Notes: a model not told the origin generated them from the letters alone. A DNA stretch of 64,000 nt from Lishizhenia tianjinensis (GCA_943330745.2 CALQIX020000006.1:62001-126000); one strand, 5' to 3'; positions 43,160 to 52,480 are shown, numbered from the stretch's first letter. Numbers and translations are program-made.

Positions 43160-43933
43160 TTACGTGCTGGTAAGGTTGATTTGTAAACCATCATAGGCTA
43201 CAAAAACACCTGGTGGAAGCATTTTTTCTATTACTTCATGCTTGCCAAAAACATGTGAAATATGGGTTAAGTAGGCTTTTTTTGGAGCAATCTCAGCGAT
43301 AAAAGATAAAGCATCATCTAAATTAAAATGAGAATGATGGCTTTCTAAGCGCAGCGCATTAATTATTAAAATTTCTGTTCCTTTCACTTTATCAATTTCA
43401 ATTTGGTCAATTGTTTTTGCATCCGTTATATAGGTGAAATCATTTATTCGATAACCAAACACAGGTATTTGGCCATGCATCACTTGGATAGGAATAACTT
43501 TGAGCGATGTAAAAGGATTAAACGCCTCGTTTTCAATAATGCGTAAGTTAATTTCTGGGGCTCCTGGGTATTTTTTTTCTGCAAAAATATAAGCATATTC
43601 GCGTTGGATTGCTTCTGCAACACGATTAGATGCAAAAACAGGTATGACCTCGTCTTGCATGAAATTGAAGGGGCGAATATCATCTAAACCAGCAGTGTGA
43701 TCTTTGTGTTCATGCGTGAAAAGTACCGCATCCACCTGCTTAACGTGATTAGCAAGCATCTGGCTTCTAAAATCTGGACCCGTATCAATTACAATATGTT
43801 TTCCATCGATCTCTATTAAAACTGAACTTCTAAATCTTTTATCTCGTTCATCGGAACTTGAACAAATGGCGCAAGAACAACCAATTACGGGTACTCCTTG
43901 TGAGGTTCCAGATCCTAAAACGGTTATATTCAT
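43160..43933 (-). CDS. MBL-fold metallohydrolase (PhnP/RNase Z-like)
   Basis: 257 residues from ATG at 43931-43933. The frame runs up to 44119, but the upstream part lies inside the DUF423 gene, whereas this start gives the family's usual NITVLGSGTSQGVPVIGC. Metal ligands: FTHEHKDHTAGLDD (HxHxDH), IVIDTGPDFR, and late SHHSHFN and LTHISHVFG. Two Cys pairs (GCSCAIC) early in the chain are typical of PhnP-like phosphodiesterases. Substrate unknown. It overlaps DUF423 by 4 bp. Confidence 0.9.
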   Translation of the reverse strand: MNITVLGSGTSQGVPVIGCSCAICSSSDERDKRFRSSVLIEIDGKHIVIDTGPDFRSQMLANHVKQVDAVLFTHEHKDHTAGLDDIRPFNFMQDEVIPVFASNRVAEAIQREYAYIFAEKKYPGAPEINLRIIENEAFNPFTSLKVIPIQVMHGQIPVFGYRINDFTYITDAKTIDQIEIDKVKGTEILIINALRLESHHSHFNLDDALSFIAEIAPKKAYLTHISHVFGKHEVIEKMLPPGVFVAYDGLQINLTST

Positions 43934-44322
43934 TTTGAAACCTTTTGCTTGAGTATAGAAACGAATAAAAACAGCCATGAGGCAATTAATAACACACCAC
44001 CAATTGGAGTTAATGGAACGAAAATGAGTTTGGGTAAATGTGTTATATCGGTAATTGTCAGGAAATAAATAGATCCAGAAAAGAGTAAAATACCCAGTAA
44101 ACCCAAACGATAAACCCAAGGGTTGTTGTTTTTAATTGTGGAATAATTAAACCCAAGGATTATAAATGCTAATCCTTGATACATTTGATATTTCACTCCA
44201 GTTTCGAAACTGATTAGTTTCTCTGAACTAACGATTGACTTTAACCCGTGGGCACCAAATGCTCCGAGCAAAATGGAAATCATAATTAATGCAATTCCAG
44301 TTAAAACAAATTTTCGGTTCAC
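43930..44322 (-). CDS. DUF423 membrane protein
   Basis: 130 residues with four membrane segments. The family signature is GAFGAHGLKS at 20-29, then ETGVKYQMYQGLAFIILG and SGSIYFLTI and PLTPIGGVLLIASWLFLFV. Function unknown; it is a common inner-membrane protein. It is coupled (4-bp overlaps) to the DUF7033 gene before it and to the MBL gene after it. Confidence 0.93.
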   Translation of the reverse strand: MNRKFVLTGIALIMISILLGAFGAHGLKSIVSSEKLISFETGVKYQMYQGLAFIILGFNYSTIKNNNPWVYRLGLLGILLFSGSIYFLTITDITHLPKLIFVPLTPIGGVLLIASWLFLFVSILKQKVSK

Positions 44323-45611
44323 TTTCTTTCGTTTTCAATGTTCAATGTATGTTCCAGTACTTCTCGCCAACCTTTCCAATGACCGTATTGGCCAATGGTT
44401 GAATTGTGCCAGATGAATGAAAAATGACCTCCATATTCTTTTACTTCCGCGTATAGCGTATCAATTTTTTCTTTCGCTTCATCAACGGACAGTTTTAAAT
44501 ATTCATTTAAGGTTCCGTCCATATATGCAAATGGCTGAATAACAAAAGAAGTCATTTCATTTTTCGATAAATCAAACCAGCGAAAAGGTCTGGCTGTTCC
44601 AGCCCGAAAACCAATTGCCTCTGCATATCCCATCGTGTAGTCTTTTTTGAAACCCATGGAATGCAATATCTGATAGGTAAACGGAATGTTGATCTTTAAA
44701 AAATGTTGCCTAGAGTGTTCAACTGGATGATTCAGTATCGATTCGATGCGGTCTTTCTCGTTCAAAAGAAAAAACTCATAAGAATTTGATTTGTAACTTG
44801 GATGCAGCCCTATTGTTGCGTACTTATCCATATCTTGAATAATTCTGCGGTGCTTATTACTTCGGTGAGAGATATTCTTATCATACTTGGCATAATCGCC
44901 TAACAACCAGAACATATTCACGGAAAATCCGCGTTCAACAATGCTTTTTATGTAGTCATAGGTATCATAAGGATCTATTCGTTTGCCTATCAAAACTCGT
45001 TGGCGCTCTATTAATCGATCTTTTTTACCAGTCAATAGATCTTTTAAGGTTGATAACCATGTCCTTAAAGGACTTTTAAGTTTGTAGGAGAACGTTTCAT
45101 CGATATCAAACGTAGGATTCATCACCAAGGGAATTTGTTTAGGCAAACCGATTTCTAATCTGTTTCTCAATAAATAGCGCAAGAACGCCTCAGCCCATCG
45201 GTCACAAACTACTTTTTCCAACCAATTAAATCGATATAACACACTGTTTTTGGCCTCAAAGCGTCCGTGCTGATCGACATACATCGATTTGTATTCCTCC
45301 ATGCGTGATAACACATAAAAAATACTGGCAATAGGGTCAATTTTGTTATTAAAACTTAAGCACTCTTCATCTTCAAAAATGCCCTTATCTATTCCATAAA
45401 CACTTATGTTTTCATCAAAAAGCAAGGTGGAAGGCTGTATGTATAAAGTGTGTTCAATATCAATCGTTGAGTAATTGAATTTCGGTAATGACGAAGTTTC
45501 AAGAAAATGTTTATCGTTCGTGAGTCTATATTCGATGCGTCTCTCCTTGAAAATAAAATCAAAGGTATATAGCAAACGCTCGGATATTTCCTCTACGTAG
45601 ATTAATATCAT
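44319..45611 (-). CDS. DUF7033/polysaccharide deacetylase-like protein
   Basis: 430 residues, no signal peptide. The first ~160 residues are the DUF7033-type cap; the second part has the deformed NodB-like barrel: PLVMNPTFDIDETFSYK near residue 165, FWLLGDYAKYDK, TIGLHPSYKSN and, near the end, GGHFSFIWHNSTIGQYGHWKGW. The His and Asp residues of a metal site are partly kept. It is next to a UDP-GlcNAc 2-epimerase (4-bp overlap), so a role in surface or capsular glycan synthesis is likely. Confidence 0.82.
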   Translation of the reverse strand: MILIYVEEISERLLYTFDFIFKERRIEYRLTNDKHFLETSSLPKFNYSTIDIEHTLYIQPSTLLFDENISVYGIDKGIFEDEECLSFNNKIDPIASIFYVLSRMEEYKSMYVDQHGRFEAKNSVLYRFNWLEKVVCDRWAEAFLRYLLRNRLEIGLPKQIPLVMNPTFDIDETFSYKLKSPLRTWLSTLKDLLTGKKDRLIERQRVLIGKRIDPYDTYDYIKSIVERGFSVNMFWLLGDYAKYDKNISHRSNKHRRIIQDMDKYATIGLHPSYKSNSYEFFLLNEKDRIESILNHPVEHSRQHFLKINIPFTYQILHSMGFKKDYTMGYAEAIGFRAGTARPFRWFDLSKNEMTSFVIQPFAYMDGTLNEYLKLSVDEAKEKIDTLYAEVKEYGGHFSFIWHNSTIGQYGHWKGWREVLEHTLNIENERK

Positions 45612-46759
45612 GATAAAGTCTCCAAAATTTTATTTCCAATAAATTCTGCCGCTTTTCCATCACCATATAGACTTGGGTAGGTGAAATCTGTCCGATTCAA
45701 CAAGCGTAATCCGCCTTCTACAATTTTTGAATAATCGGCCCCCACTAATTCGGCATTTCCATTTTCTACAATTTCAATCCATTCCGTTTGTGGTCGTAGA
45801 ATCAAACATGGCTTTTTGAAGAAATAAGCTTCTTTCTGCAGACCGCCGCTATCAGTAATGATTAAGCGCGCATTCTTTTCCAATGCAATGATGTCTAAAA
45901 ATCCGGCGGGTGGAATGATTTTAATTACTTCATTGCTAATTACTTGGTTGTAAAGATCTTTGCTTAATGTACTTTCCAATTTAGATTTTGTTCGTGGATG
46001 TAAAGGAAGAATCACGGTAAGATTAGATTGTTCAGCGACAGTAATTAAACCTTTAAAAATATTCTCTAAGTTTTCTGCAATATCTGTATTTGAATCTCGG
46101 TGAATTGTGGATAAAATATATTCGTTTGAATTTATTTCTAATTCGGAAAGAATAGTTGATTTTGAGTTACTAACTTCGGAAAAATAGAGTGAGTTATCGT
46201 ACATCACATCGCCACACAAATACACTCCTGGATTATCAATATGCGCCTTTTTAGTTGGTTTTGTGTCAAATCCTTCGGAGGCTAAATTGGTGAGGCCTGT
46301 TTGGGTTGGTGTAAACAGAAGGGTTGACATGTGGTCGCAACAAATTCGATTTATTTCTTCTGGCATCGATTTATTAAAACTTCTTAATCCTGCTTCAACA
46401 TGGATAACTGGTATGTGAATTTTTGTAGCCGCTAAAGCTCCTGCTATAGTTGAATTGGTGTCACCATACACCAACACGGCATCTGGTTTTTCGGTTAAAA
46501 AAATTTGTTCTAATCCTTCGGTCATTTTACCAGTTTGTGCTCCATGTGAACCACTGCCAACTGCTAAATTGTAATTGGGTTGTGGGATACCCATTTCGCT
46601 AAAAAACACATCCGACATGTTTTCATCATAGTGTTGACCAGTGTGAACTAAAATCTCTTCAATTTGATCTTGAAAATGATTTTTTACTGCTCGACTGAAA
46701 GCACTTGCTTTTATTATTTGAGGGCGGGCTCCTATTATGGTGATTATTTTTTTCTTCAT
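45608..46759 (-). CDS. wecB: UDP-N-acetylglucosamine 2-epimerase (non-hydrolysing)
   Basis: 383 residues. Family motifs: IIGARPQIIKASAF, EEILVHTGQHYDENMSD, GSHGAQTGKM, LVYGDTNSTIAGAL, HVEAGLRSFNKSMPEEINR with the catalytic acidic residues, and ITDSGGLQKEAYF near the end. It makes UDP-ManNAc for surface glycans. The usual GTRPE motif reads GARPQ here. It lies between radC and the DUF7033 gene. Confidence 0.94.
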   Translation of the reverse strand: MKKKIITIIGARPQIIKASAFSRAVKNHFQDQIEEILVHTGQHYDENMSDVFFSEMGIPQPNYNLAVGSGSHGAQTGKMTEGLEQIFLTEKPDAVLVYGDTNSTIAGALAATKIHIPVIHVEAGLRSFNKSMPEEINRICCDHMSTLLFTPTQTGLTNLASEGFDTKPTKKAHIDNPGVYLCGDVMYDNSLYFSEVSNSKSTILSELEINSNEYILSTIHRDSNTDIAENLENIFKGLITVAEQSNLTVILPLHPRTKSKLESTLSKDLYNQVISNEVIKIIPPAGFLDIIALEKNARLIITDSGGLQKEAYFFKKPCLILRPQTEWIEIVENGNAELVGADYSKIVEGGLRLLNRTDFTYPSLYGDGKAAEFIGNKILETLS

Positions 46760-46771
46760 TGAACTAGTTTT

Positions 46772-47452
46772 CTAAAGCAATCCGTCATCTGCAAAGCTAA
46801 AATAGAAATTATCAGCGAGTATGAGGTGGTCCATGACGGTAATATCAATACATTTTCCGAATTCTTTAAGGTTTTTTGTCAAAATCTTATCCGATTGACT
46901 GGGTTCAATATTGCCACTTGGGTGATTGTGTAATAAAATGATGCTGGTAGCATTGCGTATTAATGCTTCTTTAAAAATGATTCTTCCATCGGCAACCGTA
47001 CCAGTAATTCCTCCTTTTGATATAAGAATTCGCTCAATGAATCGATTGGAATTATTCAAAAGAATAATGTGAAATTCTTCATGTTTTAATCCCTGAAAAT
47101 GGGGTTTTACAAACTCAAATACATCATGCGACTTGGATAATTTTGTTGGTATTTCTCCTTTGTTTTGACATCGATTGCTTAATTCTAAGGCAGATAAAAT
47201 TGAAATTGCCTTTACCGAGCCAATGCCTCTCGTTTTAACCAATTCTTGCAAGTCAAGTTTCTTGATGGATTCCAAAGAATGATTATGGTTCGATAATAGT
47301 GTTTGTGCAATTTGCAAAGCAGAATGGTTTTTTGTTCCGTTTCCGATTATTATGGCTAATAATTCAGCATCGGTAAGGGATTTTCTTCCATTGGTGTAAA
47401 ATTTCTCACGGGGCCTATCTTGCAAAGACCATTTGTTTATAGGAATAGACAT
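46772..47452 (-). CDS. radC: RadC-family JAB-domain protein
   Basis: 226 residues. N-terminal helix-hairpin-helix region (LQELVKTRGIGSVKAISIL), then the MPN/JAB metalloprotease core with LLHNHPSGNIEPSQSD (HxHx7SxxD zinc set). RadC proteins are linked to natural transformation or DNA metabolism, but the classic repair role is doubtful. Common Bacteroidota chromosomal gene. It starts the operon with wecB, 12 bases upstream. Confidence 0.95.
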   Translation of the reverse strand: MSIPINKWSLQDRPREKFYTNGRKSLTDAELLAIIIGNGTKNHSALQIAQTLLSNHNHSLESIKKLDLQELVKTRGIGSVKAISILSALELSNRCQNKGEIPTKLSKSHDVFEFVKPHFQGLKHEEFHIILLNNSNRFIERILISKGGITGTVADGRIIFKEALIRNATSIILLHNHPSGNIEPSQSDKILTKNLKEFGKCIDITVMDHLILADNFYFSFADDGLL

Positions 47453-47498
47453 AAATTGAATTTCTATTTGAATTTACGATTTATTTTTGGAATTTGAT

Positions 47499-47526
47499 TT
47501 TGCTATCTTGCTTTTTTATAGCTTTG
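47499..47526 (+). promoter_or_regulatory. Promoter of the cyclophilin gene
   Basis: TTG (47499-47501), a 17-base spacer, TAGCTTTG (47519-47526) as a perfect TAnnTTTG box, 13 bases before the ATG at 47540. The spacing lies at the lower end of the 17-23 range. Confidence 0.65.
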
Positions 47527-47539
47527 AAAAAAAAATAAC

Positions 47540-47992
47540 ATGAGAGCAAAAATCACAACTAACAAAGGCGAAATGATCGCAGAATTATACGAAAAAGAAA
47601 CTCCAATCGCTGTGGAGAATTTCACTAAATTAATCAATCAAGGATTTTACAATGGACTAAAATGGCATCGAGTTTTGCCAGATTTCGTTATTCAAGGCGG
47701 GTGTCCAAATTCTCGCGACGGTGCATCAGGAATGCCGGGAACGGGTGGCCCTGGTTATAGCATTCAATGTGAGGTTAATGCGGAAAAACAACACCATGAA
47801 AAAGGGGTTCTTTCTATGGCGCATGCAGGTAGAAATACGGGTGGGTCTCAGTTTTTTGTATGTCATTCTAGAACGAATACGGCTCATTTAGATGGGAATC
47901 ATACCTGTTTTGGAAAGGTAGTTGAAGGATTAGATGTAATTGATGAAATTCGACAAGGAGATAGTATTGTATCAATTGAAATGATTGATTAA
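47540..47992 (+). CDS. Cyclophilin-type peptidyl-prolyl isomerase
   Basis: 150 residues, without a signal peptide, so cytoplasmic. The cyclophilin core is complete: WHRVLPDFVIQGGCP with the catalytic Arg, GTGGPGYSI, GVLSMAHAGRNTGGSQFFV, and HLDGNHTCFGKVVEGLDV. It catalyses proline cis-trans isomerisation in folding. Single gene with its own promoter and terminator, divergent from radC. Confidence 0.96.
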   Translation: MRAKITTNKGEMIAELYEKETPIAVENFTKLINQGFYNGLKWHRVLPDFVIQGGCPNSRDGASGMPGTGGPGYSIQCEVNAEKQHHEKGVLSMAHAGRNTGGSQFFVCHSRTNTAHLDGNHTCFGKVVEGLDVIDEIRQGDSIVSIEMID

Positions 47993-48010
47993 ACAACGAT
48001 AGATTTAATA

Positions 48011-48038
48011 AAAGGCTTTCGAAAGGGAGCCTTTTTTT
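48011..48038 (+). terminator. Terminator of the cyclophilin gene
   Basis: AAAGGCT (48011-48017) pairs with AGCCTTT (48028-48034) and is followed by T to 48038. It starts 19 bases after the stop codon. Confidence 0.88.
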
Positions 48039-48053
48039 GTATAATCATTTTTC

Positions 48054-48230
48054 TTAGTTCGGTCTGAAAATTGTTTTAAACAAGGTATAAAAAATAGCGT
48101 AAAAAACAATGACACTTAATATGAATGATCCAATGTTCGTCAATCCTTTTTTGCGATTATAAAAATAGTTTATTAATCCAAGAACAATTGCTGGAAATAA
48201 GGCGCTAATAAGTGGATTACTCCAATTCAT
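48054..48230 (-). CDS. Small two-helix membrane protein
   Basis: 58 residues, ATG at 48228-48230 and TAA at 48054-48056. The epimerase gene ends at 48232, one base before this start, so translation is probably coupled. Two hydrophobic segments (ISALFPAIVLGLINYFY and IGSFILSVIVFYAIFY) separated by the basic NRKKGLTN give a plausible in-in hairpin. It shares no motif with a known family that I can name. Its fit between the stop of the gene above and the terminator of the cyclophilin gene is the main support. Confidence 0.65.
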   Translation of the reverse strand: MNWSNPLISALFPAIVLGLINYFYNRKKGLTNIGSFILSVIVFYAIFYTLFKTIFRPN

Positions 48231-48231
48231 T

Positions 48232-49197
48232 TTAATAATACGAGTGATCGGATAAATAATTCACCACATAATCTTTTACCCCTTCTTCTAAGGTATGAAA
48301 AGGTTTGGTGTAACCAGCTGAAACAAGTTTTGTCATATCAGCTTCTGTGAAATATTGGTATTTATCACGGATATCTTCAGGAGTGTCAACGAAAGAGATG
48401 GATGGGGTTAAATTCAGTGAATGAAATGTGTTTGTAGCTAAATCAAAAAACGTTCTTGCCTTTCCTGATCCCAAGTTATAGATTCCTGATTCAGGTAAAT
48501 TATCTTTCAGAAATAAACAAACTTCAATTAAATCTTTCACATAGATAAAATCGCGCAATTGCTCACCATCCTTGTATTTAGTATTGTGAGAACGAAATAG
48601 TCTCATTGTTCCTTTTTCTTGAATTTGGTTATAGGTATGAAAAATTACACTTGCCATACGGCCTTTGTGGTATTCATTGGGGCCATACACATTAAAAAAC
48701 TTTAAACCTGCCCAAAAGGGAGGCGATTTAGTTTGTCTCAAAACCCATTTATCGAAATTATTTTTTGAATCACCGTAGGGATTTAAGGGTGACAATTTTG
48801 AAATCAACGAATGATCGTCGGAATAACCAAATTCACCTAATCCATAGGTGGCGGCAGAACTAGCGTATACCAAAGGAATATTTTTCAGTGTACAATAATT
48901 CCAGATCTTTTGTGAATACAATTCATTTAATTCATCAAAAATTTCTTTGTTAAATTCAGTGGTATCCGTTCTTGCTCCTATGTGATATACAAAATCAATC
49001 TCAGGATTTTGGTCTGCTAACCAATCAAAAAGTTGGGTACGTTCTATTTTAAACAAAAATTCTTTCCCGTTTAAATTTTTATTTTTTTCTGCAAATGAAA
49101 AGTCATCAACCAAAATTAGATCAGTATAACCTGCTTGGTTTAAACGACTAACTAAGCAGCTACCAATAAATCCAGCTGCACCTGTAACAATAATCAT
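48232..49197 (-). CDS. hldD: ADP-glyceromanno-heptose 6-epimerase (HldD/RfaD)
   Basis: 321 residues from ATG at 49195-49197; an in-frame ATG at 49233 would overlap the kinase gene by 26 bp and puts residues before the nucleotide fold, so it is not chosen. MIIVTGAAGFIGS holds the NAD(P) glycine pattern, YHIGARTDTTE, catalytic Ser-Tyr-x3-Lys (ASSAATYG, YGDSKNNFDKW), and VYGPNEYHKGRMASV. It makes ADP-L-glycero-D-manno-heptose for lipopolysaccharide core. It is followed by a small membrane protein and is 10 bases after the kinase gene. Confidence 0.93.
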   Translation of the reverse strand: MIIVTGAAGFIGSCLVSRLNQAGYTDLILVDDFSFAEKNKNLNGKEFLFKIERTQLFDWLADQNPEIDFVYHIGARTDTTEFNKEIFDELNELYSQKIWNYCTLKNIPLVYASSAATYGLGEFGYSDDHSLISKLSPLNPYGDSKNNFDKWVLRQTKSPPFWAGLKFFNVYGPNEYHKGRMASVIFHTYNQIQEKGTMRLFRSHNTKYKDGEQLRDFIYVKDLIEVCLFLKDNLPESGIYNLGSGKARTFFDLATNTFHSLNLTPSISFVDTPEDIRDKYQYFTEADMTKLVSAGYTKPFHTLEEGVKDYVVNYLSDHSYY

Positions 49198-49207
49198 TTT
49201 GTTGATT

Positions 49208-49822
49208 TTAGAATAAACCATGTATTTCAGCATCGATAGAGCTGATGATTTTTCCTAGGTCTTCTTGATTTTCCGGAAAACGGTTATTATCAATATCAAT
49301 AATGAGTAATTTACCTTTGTCATAGGTTGAAATCCATGCTTCATATCGCTCATTCAATCGCTTTAGATAATCCAATCGGATACTTTCCTCATAATCTCTT
49401 CCTCTGCGGTTGATTTGTTCAACTAAAGTTGGAATGCTTGCCCGCAAATAGATGAGTAAATCGGGTGGATTAACAAATGAATCCATTAAATTAAATAGCG
49501 AAAAATAATTTTCAAAATCTCGGGTTGTCATCAAGCCCATTGAGTGTAAATTAGGCGCAAAAATGAATGCATCCTCATAGATGGTTCTGTCTTGAATTAC
49601 GTTTTTCTTATTTTCGTTAATTTCTTGAATTTGGGTAAAACGACTGTTCAAATAATAAATTTGAAGGTTAAAAGACCAACGTTGCATTTCTTCGTAAAAG
49701 TCATTCAAATATGGGTTTTGGTCTACATCTTCAAAATGTGCTTCCCAACCATAATGTTTTGATAATAACTTTGTTAATGTTGTTTTTCCAGCCCCAATAT
49801 TACCTGCTATCGCGATATGCAT
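49208..49822 (-). CDS. Deoxynucleoside kinase
   Basis: 204 residues. The P-loop is IAGNIGAGKTTLTK at about 5-18; the substrate-binding stretch is FEDVDQNPYLNDFYE; the DRT motif is QDRTIYEDAFIFAP; the lid region is NRRGRDYEESIRLDYLKRL. It phosphorylates deoxyadenosine/deoxyguanosine-type nucleosides for salvage; exact base preference is not readable from sequence. It precedes hldD in one transcript. Confidence 0.94.
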   Translation of the reverse strand: MHIAIAGNIGAGKTTLTKLLSKHYGWEAHFEDVDQNPYLNDFYEEMQRWSFNLQIYYLNSRFTQIQEINENKKNVIQDRTIYEDAFIFAPNLHSMGLMTTRDFENYFSLFNLMDSFVNPPDLLIYLRASIPTLVEQINRRGRDYEESIRLDYLKRLNERYEAWISTYDKGKLLIIDIDNNRFPENQEDLGKIISSIDAEIHGLF

Positions 49823-49880
49823 ACATTCAAATTTTGAACTGTAAAGTTATTTATTTAATCCCGTAGTTTATGATAAATTG

Positions 49881-50696
49881 CTATTTTTTTTCAACGAATT
49901 CAAAAATGTGAATAATGTTGTTTTCCTCAAAGTAGAATTGATTGTTGATAACCCTAAAATCATCCACCTCAAAGGGAGGCAAAAGGGAGAAAGTAGTTGA
50001 AGTACCATTTCGTTCCTCACTAAATAAATGACTAGAGCTGGTATTCCAGAAAATATTATCGGATGAACAAATGCTGTTTGTTTTTGAATCCCTTTGATCA
50101 ATTAAGGATCCATACAAATCAATAACGGTAATTTTTTTGGAGCTATCCAATAGGAAAAGTTTCGAATCAAATTCAATCATCTCCACCATTTGTTCCATAT
50201 TCATCAATCCTTTGGCGTTTCGTATTTCTTGTACTATTTTCCCTTTTTGATTTAATTCAATCAATAAAATTCTTGAATTAATTTGATCGAAAACCCAAAG
50301 TTTATCCCCTCTTTCCGAACGGGCGATGTGTGATGCGTACTCGATTTCATACTCGCTCAAGTCAATGCAGTCGTTCACTAACGTTAGGGTATTATCCACA
50401 AAGCAGATTTGTTGTTGCGTCTCTGAAAATAGCAGGATTTTAAGAGGGGTTATTGGTATAATTTGTTGAATTTCACCAAGTGATTTGTTACTGATTTTAT
50501 ACAAAACGCTTCCGCTAACCGCATATTTTGTTAAAGTTGATTGATTGGCAATTAACAATTGATTAAATGCATCTACGTTCCAACAGGAGATAGACTCGGC
50601 AGAAATAGTCCTGATTTCATTCCATTCTTTCATTTTGTTTTGACCAAACAAGGATTGTGTAAGCAACAATAAACTTATAAAAATCAGTGGTTTCAT
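49881..50696 (-). CDS. Hypothetical secreted beta-propeller-like protein
   Basis: 271 residues with a signal peptide (PLIFISLLLLTQSLFGQ). Repeating strand pairs (LWVFDQINSRILLIELN, KLFLLDSSKKITVIDLYG, FYFEENNIIHIFEF) suggest a propeller with about four or five recognisable blades. No catalytic motif. It overlaps the GH3 gene by 4 bp and is probably co-transcribed; the periplasmic location means they need not act together. Confidence 0.75.
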   Translation of the reverse strand: MKPLIFISLLLLTQSLFGQNKMKEWNEIRTISAESISCWNVDAFNQLLIANQSTLTKYAVSGSVLYKISNKSLGEIQQIIPITPLKILLFSETQQQICFVDNTLTLVNDCIDLSEYEIEYASHIARSERGDKLWVFDQINSRILLIELNQKGKIVQEIRNAKGLMNMEQMVEMIEFDSKLFLLDSSKKITVIDLYGSLIDQRDSKTNSICSSDNIFWNTSSSHLFSEERNGTSTTFSLLPPFEVDDFRVINNQFYFEENNIIHIFEFVEKK

Positions 50697-52213
50697 ACGA
50701 TAAATGCGCTTTGAAGCAATAGTTGATCCAGAATTTCTCGATTGTTTGCTAATCTAGGAATTTTATTCTGACCACCCAATTTTCCTTGATTTTTTAGCCA
50801 ACGGTCAAATGTACCTGGTTTTGCAAAATGAATTATAGGCGGATTAAGAACCAAGTTTTTATATCGTTTTGCGTCGTAATCTGAATTTATTTCACGCAAT
50901 TTTGAATCTAGTAAAAGCGTAAATTGTTCTTTGTTTTCGGGTAAATGATTGAATTCTATAATCCATTCGTGCGCACCTGATTCGGTGTTATTCATATAAA
51001 TTGGGCCCGCAGTAAAATCGCGCAAAATTGCTGCTGTTTGTGAACAAGCATAGCCAATTGCGTTTTCTGCGTTTTCAACAATTAATTCTTCTCCAAAAGT
51101 ATTTATATAGGATTTTGTGCGTCCTGTAATCTTAAATCGAAAGGGTAGAAGGGAGGTGAACTTAATCGTATCTCCTAAAATATAACGCCACAATCCACCG
51201 TTGGTCGAAATTACAAGTGCATAATTTACATCTGTTTCTACATCTTTTAATGAAACAACGTTCTCAGATTCTGTTCCATTGAATGAATCCATAGGAATAA
51301 ATTCATAAAATATTCCATAGTCTAGCATGAGGAGAAGTTCAGACGAAAAAGGCTGGTCTTGTATGCCAAAGAATCCTTCGGAAGCATTATATGTTTCAAC
51401 ATAATGCATATTTGGGTCAGGAATTAAGTCCTTAAAATAATTACGGTAAGGTTCAAAGTTAACCCCTCCGTGCATAAACAATTCTAAATTAGGCCAAACC
51501 TCTTTTAAATTTTGCTTTCCCGTGATTTCTAAAATGCGTTCTGCTAAAACCATTGTCCAACTAGGGACACCCGCTAGAATTAAAACGTCTTCATGAATGG
51601 TTGAATGAGCCATTTTTTCAATCTTCTCTTCCCATTCACTCATTAAAGCTATCTCCTTGGAGGGAGTTCTGCGTATTTCTGCCCACCAAGGCAAGTTGTT
51701 AACTATTATTGCAGATAAATCGCCAAAATAAGAATCCGAAGACAAAGGATTTATTTGTGCACTGCCACCAACAATCAAGTGTTTCCCATTGTACAATTTG
51801 CAACCCGGAAAATTGGAGTAATATAATGCCAATAGATCTTTTCCTCCTTTGTAATGGCATTCATCCAATGATTCTTTCGTAACTGGGATAAATTTACTTC
51901 GAGCCGATGTTGTTCCTGAAGATTTCGCAAACCATTTGGTATCCGTCGGCCAAAGAATATTTTGCTCTCCTGCCATCAATCGATCTACGTTTTTCTGAAT
52001 TCCAGAATATTCTTGAAGTGGCACAAATTCCTTGAAGGTTTCGTGGTTTTTTACACGGAAAAAATTATTTTGAAAACCAAATTCAGTATAAATAGCTGTC
52101 GAAATTAATTTCGTAAATACTTCATTCTGAACCTCGAGCGGATATTTTTTAAATAAATCAATTTGATGAATTCGCTTTTTTATTAGCCAAGAAAATAAGG
52201 TGTTAAATGGCAT
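50693..52213 (-). CDS. GH3 auxin-responsive promoter family (adenylate-forming) protein
   Basis: 506 residues, full length. The GH3/adenylating pattern is visible: TKWFAKSSGTTSARSKFIPVTKE (ATP phosphate loop), EVWPNLELFMHGGVNFEPYR, YVETYNASEGFFGIQ, and ILGDTIKFTSLLPFRFKITGRTKSYINTFGEELIVENAE. Plant GH3 enzymes join amino acids to hormone acids; bacterial ones are uncharacterised, and an acid-amino acid ligation is the safe general inference. It stands first in a two-gene unit. Confidence 0.9.
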   Translation of the reverse strand: MPFNTLFSWLIKKRIHQIDLFKKYPLEVQNEVFTKLISTAIYTEFGFQNNFFRVKNHETFKEFVPLQEYSGIQKNVDRLMAGEQNILWPTDTKWFAKSSGTTSARSKFIPVTKESLDECHYKGGKDLLALYYSNFPGCKLYNGKHLIVGGSAQINPLSSDSYFGDLSAIIVNNLPWWAEIRRTPSKEIALMSEWEEKIEKMAHSTIHEDVLILAGVPSWTMVLAERILEITGKQNLKEVWPNLELFMHGGVNFEPYRNYFKDLIPDPNMHYVETYNASEGFFGIQDQPFSSELLLMLDYGIFYEFIPMDSFNGTESENVVSLKDVETDVNYALVISTNGGLWRYILGDTIKFTSLLPFRFKITGRTKSYINTFGEELIVENAENAIGYACSQTAAILRDFTAGPIYMNNTESGAHEWIIEFNHLPENKEQFTLLLDSKLREINSDYDAKRYKNLVLNPPIIHFAKPGTFDRWLKNQGKLGGQNKIPRLANNREILDQLLLQSAFIV

Positions 52214-52256
52214 AGCGAATATGTTTAAACGCTTGTATTATTCTGGTGACATGCGT

Positions 52257-52364
52257 TTATCCCCAGATAAAGATAGAAACAAGTATCGCTAACAATGCAA
52301 TCGTATATATTATTCCAACTGCAGCGGTTGACTCGTCGAAAAAAGTATCTTTCTTAGATGACAT
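52257..52364 (-). CDS. 35-residue single-helix membrane protein
   Basis: ATG at 52362-52364 and TAA at 52257-52259. The product starts with a charged, soluble segment (SSKKDTFFDESTA), then has one hydrophobic helix of ~20 residues (GIIYTIALLAILVSIFIWG). Size and topology fit a small respiratory-chain or membrane-complex subunit, but I see no match. It fills the space between the GH3 gene and the sigma factor gene. Confidence 0.55.
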   Translation of the reverse strand: MSSKKDTFFDESTAAVGIIYTIALLAILVSIFIWG

Positions 52365-52480
52365 AATTGTTTTTTTATCAAAGTTATAAAATCACTTTAG
52401 AATAACAATACATTCTAAAAAAAATTGAACTTTTTATGGAATTATCGATTAACTTGCATCATGTATTAAATTAAAATTCT

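Noticed and set aside
43934-44119. Longer start of the MBL hydrolase gene at 44119
   Set aside because: The extension lies inside the DUF423 gene and adds residues before the conserved beta-strand start.
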